64,000 nucleotides of DNA from Mesorhizobium sp. B2-4-3 (GTDB lineage Bacteria > Pseudomonadota > Alphaproteobacteria > Rhizobiales > Rhizobiaceae), in the NCBI RefSeq assembly GCF_006442815.1, contig NZ_VFVL01000020.1, positions 1 through 64,000 of the forward strand, in the 5' to 3' direction. This document shows positions 19,950 through 29,523 of this stretch, one piece after another; position 1 is the first letter of the stretch, and each line of letters opens with the position of its first letter. The notes below the pieces were generated by a model. The model saw nothing but the letters and a program-made list of their open reading frames with translations. It was not told where the DNA came from and did no database searches. The position numbers and the translations under genes are program-made.

Positions 19950-20016
19950 GCGAGTAGCGGGTAGGGAATAGCGAATAGGGATTCCCTATCCGCTAACGGC
20001 TACTCGCTATTCGCTT
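19950..20016. repeat. Heptamer-based inverted repeat, copy 1 (rpsM-rpsK spacer)
   Basis: The left arm is four consecutive 7-base units (GCGAGTA, GCGGGTA, GGGAATA, GCGAATA). The right arm is five units (TTCCCTA, TCCGCTA, ACGGCTA, CTCGCTA, TTCGCTT). The arms are complementary, so the rpsM-rpsK mRNA would form a long hairpin. The right arm ends two bases from the rpsM stop codon (20019-20021). Confidence 0.85.
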
Positions 20017-20018
20017 AC

Positions 20019-20387
20019 TTACTTCTTCTTGCCGGCGATCGCCTTGGCCGGACCCTTGCGAGTGCGCGCATTGGTATGCGTGCGCTGGCCGCGGACCGGC
20101 AGCGAGCGGCGGTGACGCAGGCCGCGGTAGCAGCCGAGGTCCATGAGCCGCTTGATGTTCATCGAGACTTCGCGGCGCAGGTCGCCTTCGACCTGGTAGT
20201 CGCGGTCGATCGTCTCGCGGATCTGCAGCACTTCCGCGTCGGTCAGCTGGTTGACGCGGCGGTCCGCCGGGATGCCGACCTTGTCGACGATCTCCTGGGC
20301 AAACTTCTTGCCGATGCCGTGAATGTACTGAAGCGCGATGACGACGCGCTTGTTGGTCGGAATGTTGACGCCGGCTATACGAGCCAT
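20019..20387 (-). CDS. rpsM: 30S ribosomal protein S13, 122 aa
   Basis: Head protein forming bridges to the large subunit and contacting P-site tRNA. The ATG at 20387 gives MARIAGVNIPTNKRVVIAL; the frame could extend upstream to 20432 but only this start matches the family. C-terminal RTHTNARTRKGPAKAIAGKKK is the tRNA-contacting tail. A 232-base spacer separates it from adk. Confidence 0.98.
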   Translation of the reverse strand: MARIAGVNIPTNKRVVIALQYIHGIGKKFAQEIVDKVGIPADRRVNQLTDAEVLQIRETIDRDYQVEGDLRREVSMNIKRLMDLGCYRGLRHRRSLPVRGQRTHTNARTRKGPAKAIAGKKK

Positions 20388-20567
20388 CTTCTTCTCTTCT
20401 CCATGTGGGCCGGGCATGCCCGGCGCTGTCAAAGTTGCCCCGCGTCCGGTGGAGGCCGGCCCTTGCGGGAGTTTCCTGGTTCAAAGCAACTGCCTTGCCC
20501 GCAAGGGCAAGCAAAGTCCATGCCTGATAGGAAGACGGGCCGCCATACCCCAGCGGTCCACTCCAGT

Positions 20568-20613
20568 CAAGCGCAATCTTCAATTGCCGCCAAGCGCAAT
20601 CTCTAATTGCCGG
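20568..20613. repeat. Tandem 23-bp duplication downstream of adk
   Basis: Two adjacent copies of CAAGCGCAATCTTCAATTGC + CGC (second copy with CTCTAATTGCCGG). They differ at a few positions and end 6 bases from the adk stop. Function unknown; probably a local slippage duplication. Confidence 0.75.
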
Positions 20614-20619
20614 CCCGGC

Positions 20620-21206
20620 CTACTTCGCCGCTGCCGCGACGACCTTGCCGATCTCGGCGGTCACCGCATCGATACTGGCCATGCCGTCGACGGTCCTGAG
20701 CTTGCCTTTGGCGTAGTAGTAGCCGATCAGCGGCGCCGTCTTCTTGTAGTATTCGCGCAGACGTTCCTCGAACACCGCCGGGTTGTCGTCCTTGCGCACC
20801 GGCTGGCCGGCGGCCTTGGCATCTTCGGCGCGTTTGACGATTCGGCCGACGAGCGCCTTGTCGTCGACGACGAGCTCGATGACGGTGTCGAGCGCTATGC
20901 CGCGCTCGGCGAGCATCGCCTCGACCGCGTCTGCCTGGACCAGCGTGCGCGGGTAACCGTCGAGGATGAAACCCTTGGCGCAATCCGGCTGATCGATGCG
21001 TTCGGCGACGATGGCGTTGACGATAGCATCCGAGACCAGCTCACCGGCATCCATCACCGCCTTGGCACGCTTGCCGACCTCGGTTCCGGCCTGGACGGCG
21101 GCACGCAGCATGTCACCCGTCGAGAGCTGGGGGATGCCGTGTTTTTCTACCAGTCTTTGTGCTTGCGTCCCCTTGCCCGCTCCTGGCGGCCCAAGCAATA
21201 TTAGCC

Positions 21207-21210
<4 letters not shown>
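20620..21210 (-). CDS. adk: Adenylate kinase, 196 aa
   Basis: Interconverts ATP + AMP and 2 ADP. P-loop LLGPPGAGKGTQAQRL at the N-terminus, AMP-binding STGDMLRAAV and GFILDGYPRTLVQAD. Short for the family: the LID region is the compact, zinc-free form. The start codon overlaps the secY stop by 4 bases (ATGA), so translation is coupled. The secY-adk-rpsM order is normal for alphaproteobacteria. Confidence 0.97.
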
Positions 21211-22547
<1,337 letters not shown>

Positions 22548-22561
22548 GCCTGATTCTCCGC

Positions 22562-22614
22562 TAGAGCATGATGCCGAAAAGTGTGGAGCGGTTTTCGGAC
22601 GATATCATGCTCTA
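22562..22614. repeat. Palindromic intergenic repeat, copy B
   Basis: TAGAGCATGAT and ATCATGCTCTA ends enclose GCCGAAAA...GGTTTTCGG. Same family as the copies at 16111 and 49552 but in the opposite internal order, and only 14 bases upstream of the secY start codon. Confidence 0.8.
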
Positions 22615-22805
22615 CTTCTTTTGATTTCCATGTCGCGCTCGATGCCCGCAGCTCAGGCGGCGCGTGTCACCGAAGCCCACGAGATAAGCTCCGGACCGTA
22701 AACATGCAAGCGGCCGCGTTGACGCGGCCGCCCAATTCATCCGGTCAAAGCGCGGTTCGACGGAAAATGCGAAATCATCCCGGTCGGCCGCGCTTCAAAT
22801 CGCCG

Positions 22806-23279
22806 TTATTCGGCGGCGGCCGCTTCCGGCAGCTTCACCGAACCGCCGGCCTTCTCGATCTTCTCTATCGCGGCCTTGGAGGCGCCGGCGACGTCGAAGG
22901 AGAGCTTGGCCTTGAGTTCACCGTCGGACAGCACACGCACGCCGTCCTTGGCGCGGCGGATGACGCCAGCGGCAACCAGGGCCTCGGCCGTCACGGTCGC
23001 CTTGGCGTCGAGCTTCTTGGCGTCGACAGCAGCCTGGATGCGGGCCAGCGACACGACCGTGAAGCTCTTGGCGAAGATGTTGTTGAAGCCACGCTTCGGC
23101 AGGCGCCGGTAGAGCGGCATCTGACCGCCCTCGAAGCCGTTGATGGCAACGCCCGAACGGGCCTTCTGGCCCTTGACGCCGCGACCGGCCGTCTTGCCCG
23201 AGCCGGAGCCGATGCCGCGGCCGAGACGCTTCTTCGAGTGCGTCGCGCCGTCCTTGTCACGCAGATCGTTGAGTTTCAT
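22806..23279 (-). CDS. rplO: 50S ribosomal protein L15, 157 aa
   Basis: Starts MKLNDLRDKDGATHSKKRLG and carries the glycine-rich RNA-binding extension GRGIGSGSGKTAGRGVKGQK. L15 is a late-assembly protein of the large subunit core. The Ala/Glu-rich end (LPEAAAAE) is typical of the group. It lies 22 bases after rpmD. Confidence 0.97.
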   Translation of the reverse strand: MKLNDLRDKDGATHSKKRLGRGIGSGSGKTAGRGVKGQKARSGVAINGFEGGQMPLYRRLPKRGFNNIFAKSFTVVSLARIQAAVDAKKLDAKATVTAEALVAAGVIRRAKDGVRVLSDGELKAKLSFDVAGASKAAIEKIEKAGGSVKLPEAAAAE

Positions 23280-23301
23280 GTTTCTTCTCCTGCGCTTTCG
23301 T

Positions 23302-23499
23302 TCAGGCCTCGTCCACGACGCGGACGAGGTGCTGGACGGCGGCGATCATGCCGCGCACCGAAGGGGTATCTTCCAGCGTGCGCCGCTTGTGCATCTTGTT
23401 CAGGCCGAGGCCGACCAGCGTCGCGCGCTGCTCCTTCGGCCGGCGGATCGGGGAGCCGATCTGCTCGACGGTGATGGTCTTGGTAGCTTTCTTGGCCAT
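23302..23499 (-). CDS. rpmD: 50S ribosomal protein L30, 65 aa
   Basis: Small large-subunit protein with the L30 core ITVEQIGSPIRRPKEQRATL and LGLNKMHKRRTLEDT. Length is normal for proteobacteria. Located between rpsE and rplO as in all spc operons. Confidence 0.97.
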   Translation of the reverse strand: MAKKATKTITVEQIGSPIRRPKEQRATLVGLGLNKMHKRRTLEDTPSVRGMIAAVQHLVRVVDEA

Positions 23500-23524
23500 G
23501 GTCGAAATCCCTGGTCAGCGTCGA

Positions 23525-24088
23525 CTATTCTTCAGCCGCAACGGCGGTGCCGCGGCGGGCCTGAAGGGTCGAGTACTTGATGCCGCGCGCGGCAGCCACA
23601 TCCTTCGGATGCATCTGGCTCTTCAGCGCGTCGAAGGTGGCGCGAACCATGTTGTAGGGGTTCGACGAACCCATCGACTTGGCGACCACGTCATGCATGC
23701 CGAGCGTCTCGAAGACGGCGCGCATCGGACCGCCGGCGATGATGCCGGTACCCTGCTTGGCGGCGCGCAGCAGAACGCGTCCGGCGCCCCAGCGGCCCTC
23801 GACGTCGTGATGCAGCGTACGGCCCGAACGCAGCGGCACGAAGATCATGTCGCGCTTGGCCGACTCGGTCGCCTTGCGGATCGCTTCCGGCACTTCGCGC
23901 GCCTTGCCGTGGCCGAAGCCGACGCGGCCCTTCTGGTCGCCGACAACGACGAGAGCGGCAAAGCCGAAACGACGGCCGCCCTTCACCACCTTGGCGACGC
24001 GGTTGATGTGGACGAGCTTGTCCACCATGCCGTCGTCACGCTCTTCGCGCTCGCGGCCGCGGCCGCCTTCTCTACGTTCCTGTGCCAT
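23525..24088 (-). CDS. rpsE: 30S ribosomal protein S5, 187 aa
   Basis: Decoding-fidelity protein of the small-subunit body. Central motifs VVKGGRRFGFAALVVVGD and VGFGHGKAREVPEAI, then GIIAGGPMRAVFE. An unusually charged N-terminal leader of about 20 residues (REGGRGREREERDDG) precedes the double-stranded-RNA-binding domain, common in rhizobia. Confidence 0.97.
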   Translation of the reverse strand: MAQERREGGRGREREERDDGMVDKLVHINRVAKVVKGGRRFGFAALVVVGDQKGRVGFGHGKAREVPEAIRKATESAKRDMIFVPLRSGRTLHHDVEGRWGAGRVLLRAAKQGTGIIAGGPMRAVFETLGMHDVVAKSMGSSNPYNMVRATFDALKSQMHPKDVAAARGIKYSTLQARRGTAVAAEE

Positions 24089-24172
24089 ATCCTAGTCCTT
24101 GTTCTTTTCCGGAAGCACGGGTTGCTGTTTGCCGACGCCTCATTCGGGTCGCCGACGGCGAATTTTTCCTTT

Positions 24173-24238
24173 GCATGATCTCATCCGAAAAGTCTGCAAC
24201 TTTTTGCTGCGCTGACCTTCGGTTCGGGATCAAGCATC
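24173..24238. repeat. Palindromic-type repeat, copy D, directly after rplR
   Basis: Begins GCATGATCTCATCCGAAAAG and ends TTCGGGATCAAGC; the end abuts the rplR stop codon (24237-24239). Bases 24189-24228 are repeated exactly at 24707-24746. Confidence 0.75.
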
Positions 24239-24599
24239 AGAAGCTGAGACCGCCTTCGCGGGCAGCCTCGGCCAGCGCCTTGACGCGGCCATGATAGATG
24301 TACGGGCCGCGGTCGAAGACGACCTCCTTGACGCCGGCCTTCGTGGCACGCTCGGCGATCAGCTTGCCGACCGCGGCGGCGGCAGCGGTGTCGGCGCCGG
24401 TCTTGAGCGAACCCTTGAAGTCCTTCTCGAGCGTCGAGGCGGCGGCCAGCGTGTGGCCGTTGGCATCGTCGATCACCTGGACATAGATGTTCTTCGAGGT
24501 GCGGTGCACCGAAAGCCGCGGACGCTCGCCGGCGACCTTCTTCAGCTGGCGGCGCACGCGCTGCGCGCGGCGTTGGATGGTCTCTTTGGGGCTTGCCAT
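24237..24599 (-). CDS. rplR: 50S ribosomal protein L18, 120 aa
   Basis: Binds 5S rRNA together with L5 and L25. Motifs RLSVHRTSKNIYVQVIDD and VVFDRGPYIYHGRVKALAEA. It is isolated by long spacers on both sides (157 and 148 bases), each holding a copy of the same 40-base repeat. Confidence 0.97.
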   Translation of the reverse strand: MASPKETIQRRAQRVRRQLKKVAGERPRLSVHRTSKNIYVQVIDDANGHTLAAASTLEKDFKGSLKTGADTAAAAAVGKLIAERATKAGVKEVVFDRGPYIYHGRVKALAEAAREGGLSF

Positions 24600-24706
24600 A
24601 ATGTCAGTTCCTTGCCTTCAGAAAACGGGGGCAACCCTGCGCGGTAGGCCAAGCCTCCCGCGGCCGCTCCCCGCGGCGTTACACTTCTGCGGCTTGGCCC
24701 TTTGCG

Positions 24707-24746
24707 AAAGTCTGCAACTTTTTGCTGCGCTGACCTTCGGTTCGGG
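24707..24746. repeat. Exact 40-bp direct repeat of 24189-24228 (copy E), after rplF
   Basis: Starts AAAGTCTGCAACTTTTTGCT and is identical by eye to 24189-24228; it lies 11 bases after the rplF stop at 24757. The two copies flank rplR. Confidence 0.85.
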
Positions 24747-24756
24747 GCCAGGCCTA

Positions 24757-25290
24757 TTACTTCTTCTTGCCTTCCTTGCGCACGATGCGCTCGTCGGCAT
24801 AGCGCACGCCCTTGCCCTTGTAGGGCTCGGGGCCGCGATATTCGCGGATCTCGGCGGCGACCTGACCGACCTGCTGCTTGTCGATGCCCGAGACCGTGAT
24901 TTCGGTCGGCTTCGGCACCGCAATGGTGATGCCCTGCGGCGTCTGATAGACCACGTCGTGGCTGAAGCCGAGCGCCAGCTGCAGGTTCTTGCCCTGCAAG
25001 GCGGCGCGATAGCCGACGCCGGTGATCTCGAGCTTCTTCTCGAAGCCGTCCTTCACGCCCTGCAGGATGTTGACGATCTGCGTGCGCGACATGCCCCACT
25101 TGGAGCGGGCGTTCTTGGTCTGGTCGCGCGGCTCGACGGAGATCTCGTTGTTCTCCATCTTCACCAGCACTTCGTCGTTCACCACGAACTTCAGCTCGCC
25201 CTTGGGGCCCTTCGCCGTCACGGTCTGGCCGTTGACGGACGCGGTCACGCCCTGCGGCAGCGAAACGGGTTTCTTTCCGATACGAGACAT
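24757..25290 (-). CDS. rplF: 50S ribosomal protein L6, 177 aa
   Basis: Located near the factor-binding site of the large subunit. MSRIGKKPVSLPQGV start, and the C-terminal signature GPEPYKGKGVRYADERIVRK. Full length. The 113-base spacer to rpsH carries the second heptamer inverted repeat. Confidence 0.98.
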   Translation of the reverse strand: MSRIGKKPVSLPQGVTASVNGQTVTAKGPKGELKFVVNDEVLVKMENNEISVEPRDQTKNARSKWGMSRTQIVNILQGVKDGFEKKLEITGVGYRAALQGKNLQLALGFSHDVVYQTPQGITIAVPKPTEITVSGIDKQQVGQVAAEIREYRGPEPYKGKGVRYADERIVRKEGKKK

Positions 25291-25317
25291 TGTTGTCTCC
25301 TTCTTTCCTTAACTGCT

Positions 25318-25401
25318 GTGAATGGTGAATGGCAAAATGGTGAATAGCGCGATCAAGTCTCGTGCGATTTCACCATTCACTATTCACCACTGACCATTCA
25401 C
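25318..25401. repeat. Heptamer-based inverted repeat, copy 2 (rpsH-rplF spacer)
   Basis: Left arm GTGAATG, GTGAATG, an 8-base variant, then GTGAATA. Right arm of five consecutive units ATTTCAC, CATTCAC, TATTCAC, CACTGAC, CATTCAC. The arms are complementary around a GC-rich loop. The right arm ends two bases from the rpsH stop codon (25404-25406). Confidence 0.85.
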
Positions 25402-25403
25402 CC

Positions 25404-25802
25404 TTAGAAGATCTGGCAGAGGATCTCGCCGCCGACATTCTGCTCGCGCGCTTCATGGTCGGCCATGACGCCCTTCGGCGTCGAAAGGATGGCGATGCCG
25501 AGGCCGTTGGCGACGTGCGGGATCGACTTGGCCGAGACATAGACGCGACGGCCAGGCTTCGAGACGCGCGCAATCTCGCGTACAACCGGGGCGCCGTCGA
25601 AATATTTCAGCTCGATCTCGATTTCCGACTTGCCGTTTTCGAAGTCGGTCTGGCTGTAGTCGCGGATATAGCCTTCCGACTTCAGCACTTCGAGGACGCG
25701 GGCACGCAGACGCGAGGCTGGGGTCGAAACGCTCGACTTCTTGCGGCCATAGGCGTTGCGGATGCGGGTCAGCATATCGCCGAGAGGATCGCTCAATGAC
25801 AT
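25404..25802 (-). CDS. rpsH: 30S ribosomal protein S8, 132 aa
   Basis: Primary 16S rRNA-binding protein of the central domain; in Escherichia coli it also represses its own spc operon. DPLGDMLTRIRNAYGRKKSS at the start and the invariant VYVSAKSIPHVANGLGIAIL near the end. Twelve bases from rpsN. Confidence 0.98.
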   Translation of the reverse strand: MSLSDPLGDMLTRIRNAYGRKKSSVSTPASRLRARVLEVLKSEGYIRDYSQTDFENGKSEIEIELKYFDGAPVVREIARVSKPGRRVYVSAKSIPHVANGLGIAILSTPKGVMADHEAREQNVGGEILCQIF

Positions 25803-25814
25803 CTCAGTGTCTCC

Positions 25815-26120
25815 TTACCAGCTCGACTTGACCAGGCCCGGGATCTGGCCGGTATTGCCCAGATCGCGAAGCGCGATACGCGAAAGCTTCAGCTTGCGAT
25901 AATAGGCGCGCGGACGGCCCGTCACCTCGCAGCGGTTACGGATGCGGATCTTGGCCGAGTTGCGCGGCAGCGCCGAAAGCTTCAACTGGGCGCGAAAACG
26001 CTCTTCCATCGGCTGGGACTGATCCATGATGATGGCCTTGAGCGCCGTGCGCCTGGCGGCGTACTGGTCGGCGAGCTTGCGGCGCCGGTTGTTCTTCTCG
26101 ACTGAGCTGGTCTTTGCCAT
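25815..26120 (-). CDS. rpsN: 30S ribosomal protein S14 (zinc-free form), 101 aa
   Basis: The ATG at 26120 gives MAKTSSVEKNNRRRKLADQY; the upstream extension to 26219 lies inside rplE and is rejected. RNRCEVTGRPRAYYRKLKLS is the conserved C-terminal block. Only one cysteine remains, so this is the long C-minus form without the zinc ribbon. Needed for assembly of the small-subunit head. Confidence 0.97.
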   Translation of the reverse strand: MAKTSSVEKNNRRRKLADQYAARRTALKAIIMDQSQPMEERFRAQLKLSALPRNSAKIRIRNRCEVTGRPRAYYRKLKLSRIALRDLGNTGQIPGLVKSSW

Positions 26121-26146
26121 TTCAGATGTTTCCTTTTTCGCTGCCG

Positions 26147-26725
26147 TTACTGGCGGAAGGGGAAGTTGAAGGCCTTGAGCAGCGCTCTTGCCTCGTCGTC
26201 CGTCTTCGCCGTCGTACAAACGATGACGTCCATGCCCCAGACCTGATCAACCTTGTCGTAGTTGATCTCCGGGAACACGATGTGTTCCTTGATGCCCATG
26301 GCGTAGTTGCCACGGCCGTCAAAGCTTTTCGGGTTCAGTCCGCGGAAGTCGCGAACGCGCGGCAGCGCGATGTTCACGAGGCGGTCCAGGAACTCGTACA
26401 TGCGTTCCTTGCGCAGCGTGACCTTGGCGCCGATCGGCATGTTCTCGCGCACCTTGAAGCCGGCAATCGAGTTGCGGGCACGAGTGACGACGGCCTTCTG
26501 GCCGGCGATCAGCGCGAGATCCTCGGCCGCGACCGAGGGCTTCTTGGAGTCCGCGGTTGCTTCGCCGACACCCATGTTCAGCACGATCTTGTCGATGCGC
26601 GGAACCTGCATGTCGTTGTCGTAGCCGAACTGCTCCTGCATCGCCTTGCGGATGGTCTCGTTGTAGACCTTCTTGAGGCGCGGCTCGTTCTTGGCAGTTG
26701 CCTGCTTGGTTTCAGCCTTAGCCAT
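26147..26725 (-). CDS. rplE: 50S ribosomal protein L5, 192 aa
   Basis: 5S rRNA-binding protein contacting P-site tRNA. The ATG at 26725 gives MAKAETKQATAKNEPRLKKV and overlaps the rplX stop by 8 bases; the in-frame start at 26770 is inside rplX. Conserved IDKIVLNMGVGEA and RDFRGLNPKSFDGRGNYAMG. Confidence 0.97.
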   Translation of the reverse strand: MAKAETKQATAKNEPRLKKVYNETIRKAMQEQFGYDNDMQVPRIDKIVLNMGVGEATADSKKPSVAAEDLALIAGQKAVVTRARNSIAGFKVRENMPIGAKVTLRKERMYEFLDRLVNIALPRVRDFRGLNPKSFDGRGNYAMGIKEHIVFPEINYDKVDQVWGMDVIVCTTAKTDDEARALLKAFNFPFRQ

Positions 26726-27032
26726 TGATGACTTCTCCCGAACGCTTGGCGACGCGCACCTTCTTGCCATCCTTCTGGATGGCGAAGCCGACGCGGGTCG
26801 GCTTGCCGTCCTTGGGGTCGGCCAGCGCGATATTCGACAGGTGGATCGGCGCTTCCTTGGTGATGATCCCGCCCTCTTGGGACTGGGTCTGCTTCTGGTG
26901 ACGGCGAATGAGGTTCACGCCGCGGACGACCGCGGTGTCTTCCTTCGGCTGCACCGACAGGACTTCGCCCGAACGGCCCTTGTCCTTGCCGGCAAGCACG
27001 ACAACCTTGTCGCCTTTTTTGATCTTTTGCAT
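26718..27032 (-). CDS. rplX: 50S ribosomal protein L24, 104 aa
   Basis: Early assembly initiator of the large subunit, binding the 5' end of 23S rRNA. KOW motif in KKGDKVVVLAGKDKGRSGEV. Twelve bases after rplN; its end overlaps the rplE start. Confidence 0.98.
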   Translation of the reverse strand: MQKIKKGDKVVVLAGKDKGRSGEVLSVQPKEDTAVVRGVNLIRRHQKQTQSQEGGIITKEAPIHLSNIALADPKDGKPTRVGFAIQKDGKKVRVAKRSGEVING

Positions 27033-27044
27033 TGGTCCGGCTCC

Positions 27045-27413
27045 TTACAGCACTTCAGGCGCGAGCGAGATGATCTTCATGTGGTTCTTGGCGCGCAGTT
27101 CGCGCGGAACCGGTCCGAAGATACGGGTGCCGATCGGCTCTTTCTTATTGTCGACAAGAACGGCCGCGTTCTTGTCGAAACGGATCACGCTGCCGTCCGG
27201 GCGACGGATGTCCTTGGCCGTGCGAACCACGACCGCCTTCATCACATCGCCCTTCTTAACGCGGCCGCGCGGAATGGCTTCCTTGATCGACACCACGATG
27301 ATGTCGCCGACGGAGGCGTATTTCCGCTTCGAGCCGCCCAGCACCTTGATGCACATGACACGACGGGCGCCGGAATTGTCCGCGACGTCGAGGTTTGTTT
27401 GCATCTGAATCAT
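27045..27413 (-). CDS. rplN: 50S ribosomal protein L14, 122 aa
   Basis: Subunit-interface protein and binding site of the silencing factor RsfS. Standard 122 residues: MIQMQTNLDVADNSGARRVM, GDIIVVSIKEAIP and GPVPRELRAKNHMKIISLAPEVL in three separated blocks. First gene of the spc section after an 82-base spacer. Confidence 0.98.
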   Translation of the reverse strand: MIQMQTNLDVADNSGARRVMCIKVLGGSKRKYASVGDIIVVSIKEAIPRGRVKKGDVMKAVVVRTAKDIRRPDGSVIRFDKNAAVLVDNKKEPIGTRIFGPVPRELRAKNHMKIISLAPEVL

Positions 27414-27495
27414 GACTGGCCGCCTTCTTCTTTTCTAACGGGACGGGTTCTTCACCCCTCCCCGGTCTGTCCAAAATTCGGTTCGTTCGCCCGGA

Positions 27496-27735
27496 TCAAG
27501 CCTGATCCGAAGAGACGACAACCCAGCGCTTGTCCTTGGAAATCGGCTTCGATTCCTGGATGAACACCTGGTCGCCGACCTTGTGGTCGTTGTTCTCGTC
27601 GTGCGCCTTGTACTTCTTGGTCATGCGCACGGTCTTCTTCATCACCGGATGGGTGAAGCGACGCTCGACCTTGACCACGACCGTCTTCTCGTTCTTGTCG
27701 CTGACGACGGTGCCCTGCAGGATGCGCTTTGGCAT
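27496..27735 (-). CDS. rpsQ: 30S ribosomal protein S17, 79 aa
   Basis: Primary 16S rRNA binder of the 5' domain. KRILQGTVVSDKNEKTVVVK and ERRFTHPVMKKTVRMTKKYK are OB-fold blocks of S17. Last gene of the S10 section; 11 bases after rpmC. Confidence 0.97.
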   Translation of the reverse strand: MPKRILQGTVVSDKNEKTVVVKVERRFTHPVMKKTVRMTKKYKAHDENNDHKVGDQVFIQESKPISKDKRWVVVSSDQA

Positions 27736-27746
27736 GGTTCTCGTCC

Positions 27747-27947
27747 TTAAGCCTTCTTGGCCGCGGACTTTTCCGCGGCGATGGTCTTGATGCGCGCGAT
27801 GTCCTTGCGGACCTGCTTCACGCGCGCGGTCTTCTCGAGCTGGCCGGTGGCCTTCTGGAAGCGCAGGTTGAACTGCTCCTTCTTGAGGGCCGCCAGGTCG
27901 TCGGTCAGCTGATCCTGGGTCTTGGTCCGGATGTCTTCGGCTTTCAT
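27747..27947 (-). CDS. rpmC: 50S ribosomal protein L29, 66 aa
   Basis: Small two-helix protein at the exit tunnel, near the SRP and trigger-factor docking site. ALKKEQFNLRFQKATGQLE and KTARVKQVRKDIARIKTI are diagnostic. Twelve bases after rplP. Confidence 0.97.
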   Translation of the reverse strand: MKAEDIRTKTQDQLTDDLAALKKEQFNLRFQKATGQLEKTARVKQVRKDIARIKTIAAEKSAAKKA

Positions 27948-27959
27948 GATCGCCTGTCC

Positions 27960-28373
27960 TTATTCTGCGATGCGCTGCACGAAGCGCGTCTTGACCGAGA
28001 GCTTGGCGGCGCCGAGACGCAGCGCTTCACGAGCCGTCTCCTCGCTGACGCCGTCGATCTCGAACATGATACGGCCGGGCTTGACGCGCGCCGCCCAATA
28101 GTCGACGGCGCCCTTGCCCTTACCCATGCGGACTTCGGTCGGCTTCGAGGTGACCGGCAGGTCCGGGAACACCCGGATCCAGACGCGGCCGGCGCGCTTC
28201 ATCTCGCGGGTGATCGCGCGGCGGGCCGCCTCGATCTCGCGCGCGGTGACGCGGTTCGGCTCAAGCGCCTTCAGCCCGAAACCGCCGAAATCCAGATTGG
28301 TGCCGCCCTTGGCGGTACCGTGGATACGGCCCTTGAACTGCTTGCGGAACTTTGTGCGCTTTGGCTGCAGCAT
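27960..28373 (-). CDS. rplP: 50S ribosomal protein L16, 137 aa
   Basis: Positions the aminoacyl-tRNA elbow near the peptidyl-transferase centre. MLQPKRTKFRKQFKGRIHG start, WIRVFPDLPVTSKPTEVRMG and GKGAVDYWAARVKPGRIMFE are conserved. Normal length; 27 bases after rpsC. Confidence 0.98.
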   Translation of the reverse strand: MLQPKRTKFRKQFKGRIHGTAKGGTNLDFGGFGLKALEPNRVTAREIEAARRAITREMKRAGRVWIRVFPDLPVTSKPTEVRMGKGKGAVDYWAARVKPGRIMFEIDGVSEETAREALRLGAAKLSVKTRFVQRIAE

Positions 28374-28400
28374 CGTTCTAACTCCAAATTCTCAAATGTC

Positions 28401-29132
28401 TCAGGCGTTCTCGCGACGGCGGCCGCGTTCGCGCTCACCGCCAGCGCCGCCGCCATGCGCGGCATCGCCTTCGGTCGCACGGCGCTCGGAAGCCATCGGG
28501 TCATGCTCGAGGATCTCGCCCTTGAACACCCACACCTTGACGCCGCAGATACCGTAGGCCGTGTTCGCCTCGGCCGTGCCGTAGTCGACATCGGCGCGCA
28601 GCGTATGCAGCGGCACGCGGCCTTCGCGGTACCACTCCATGCGCGCGATCTCGGCGCCGCCGAGACGGCCGGAGCAGTTGATGCGGATGCCTTCGGCGCC
28701 GAGACGCATGGCCGACTGAACGGCACGCTTCATGGCGCGGCGGAACGCGATGCGGCGCTCGAGCTGCTGGGCGATCGACTGGGCAACCAGCGTGGCGTCG
28801 ATTTCCGGCTTGCGCACTTCGACGATGTTGAGGTGCGTTTCGGACTTCGTCATCTCGGTCAGCTTCTTGCGAAGCTTCTCGATGTCGGCGCCCTTCTTGC
28901 CGATGATGAGGCCCGGACGCGCGGCGTGGATGGTGACGCGGCACTTCTTGTGCGGGCGCTCGATCACGACCTTCGAGATCGCAGCCTGCTTGAGTTCCTT
29001 CTCGAGATACTTACGGATCTTGAGGTCCTCATGCAGCAGCTGGCCGTATTCGCCAGTGTTCGCGAACCAGCGCGAATCCCAGGTACGGTTGATGCCGAGA
29101 CGCAGCCCGATCGGATTGACTTTCTGGCCCAT
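28401..29132 (-). CDS. rpsC: 30S ribosomal protein S3, 243 aa
   Basis: Head protein at the mRNA entry tunnel with helicase function. KH domain block RPGLIIGKKGADIEKLRKKL; C-terminal RTLRADVDYG-type region reads HTLRADVDYGTAEANTAYG. The end is a glycine/arginine-rich tail (GERERGRRRENA). The start shares one base with the rplV stop (TAATG). Confidence 0.98.
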   Translation of the reverse strand: MGQKVNPIGLRLGINRTWDSRWFANTGEYGQLLHEDLKIRKYLEKELKQAAISKVVIERPHKKCRVTIHAARPGLIIGKKGADIEKLRKKLTEMTKSETHLNIVEVRKPEIDATLVAQSIAQQLERRIAFRRAMKRAVQSAMRLGAEGIRINCSGRLGGAEIARMEWYREGRVPLHTLRADVDYGTAEANTAYGICGVKVWVFKGEILEHDPMASERRATEGDAAHGGGAGGERERGRRRENA

Positions 29133-29521
29133 TATGCGGCCTCCCCTTTTTCCTCGACTTCACGAACGACGATCGTGAGGTGCGAGAACGGCTTTTCGAT
29201 ACGGCTGGCGCGGCCGCGGCCACGAGCGTGGAAACGCTTCATCACGATCGACTTGCCGACATAGGCTTCCGCCACGATCAGAGCGTCGACATCGAGGTCG
29301 TGATTGTTTTCCGCGTTGGCGATCGCCGATTCCAGCGTCTTCTTGACCGTGCCGGAAATCCGCTTGGCCGAGAATTCGAGGTCGGAAAGCGCTGTCGCGA
29401 CCTTCTTGCCGCGGATCAGCGCGGCAACCAGGTTGAGCTTCTGCGGGCTGATGCGGATCGTGCGCAGAACGGCACGCGCCTCGTTATCAGCAAGCCTGCG
29501 CGGAGCTTTGGCCTTGCCCAT
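29132..29521 (-). CDS. rplV: 50S ribosomal protein L22, 129 aa
   Basis: Lines the exit tunnel; its beta-hairpin is the site of macrolide-resistance mutations. RISPQKLNLVAALIRGKKVA, then ESAIANAENNHDLDVDALIV and RGRGRASRIEKPFSHLTIVV. The hairpin region shows no obvious change. Two bases after rpsS. Confidence 0.98.
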   Translation of the reverse strand: MGKAKAPRRLADNEARAVLRTIRISPQKLNLVAALIRGKKVATALSDLEFSAKRISGTVKKTLESAIANAENNHDLDVDALIVAEAYVGKSIVMKRFHARGRGRASRIEKPFSHLTIVVREVEEKGEAA

Positions 29522-29523
29522 GA

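Noticed and set aside
24173..25401. CRISPR-like array in the spc operon
   Set aside because: Repeats are few, unevenly spaced and palindromic or heptameric, with no unique equal-length spacers and no cas genes.
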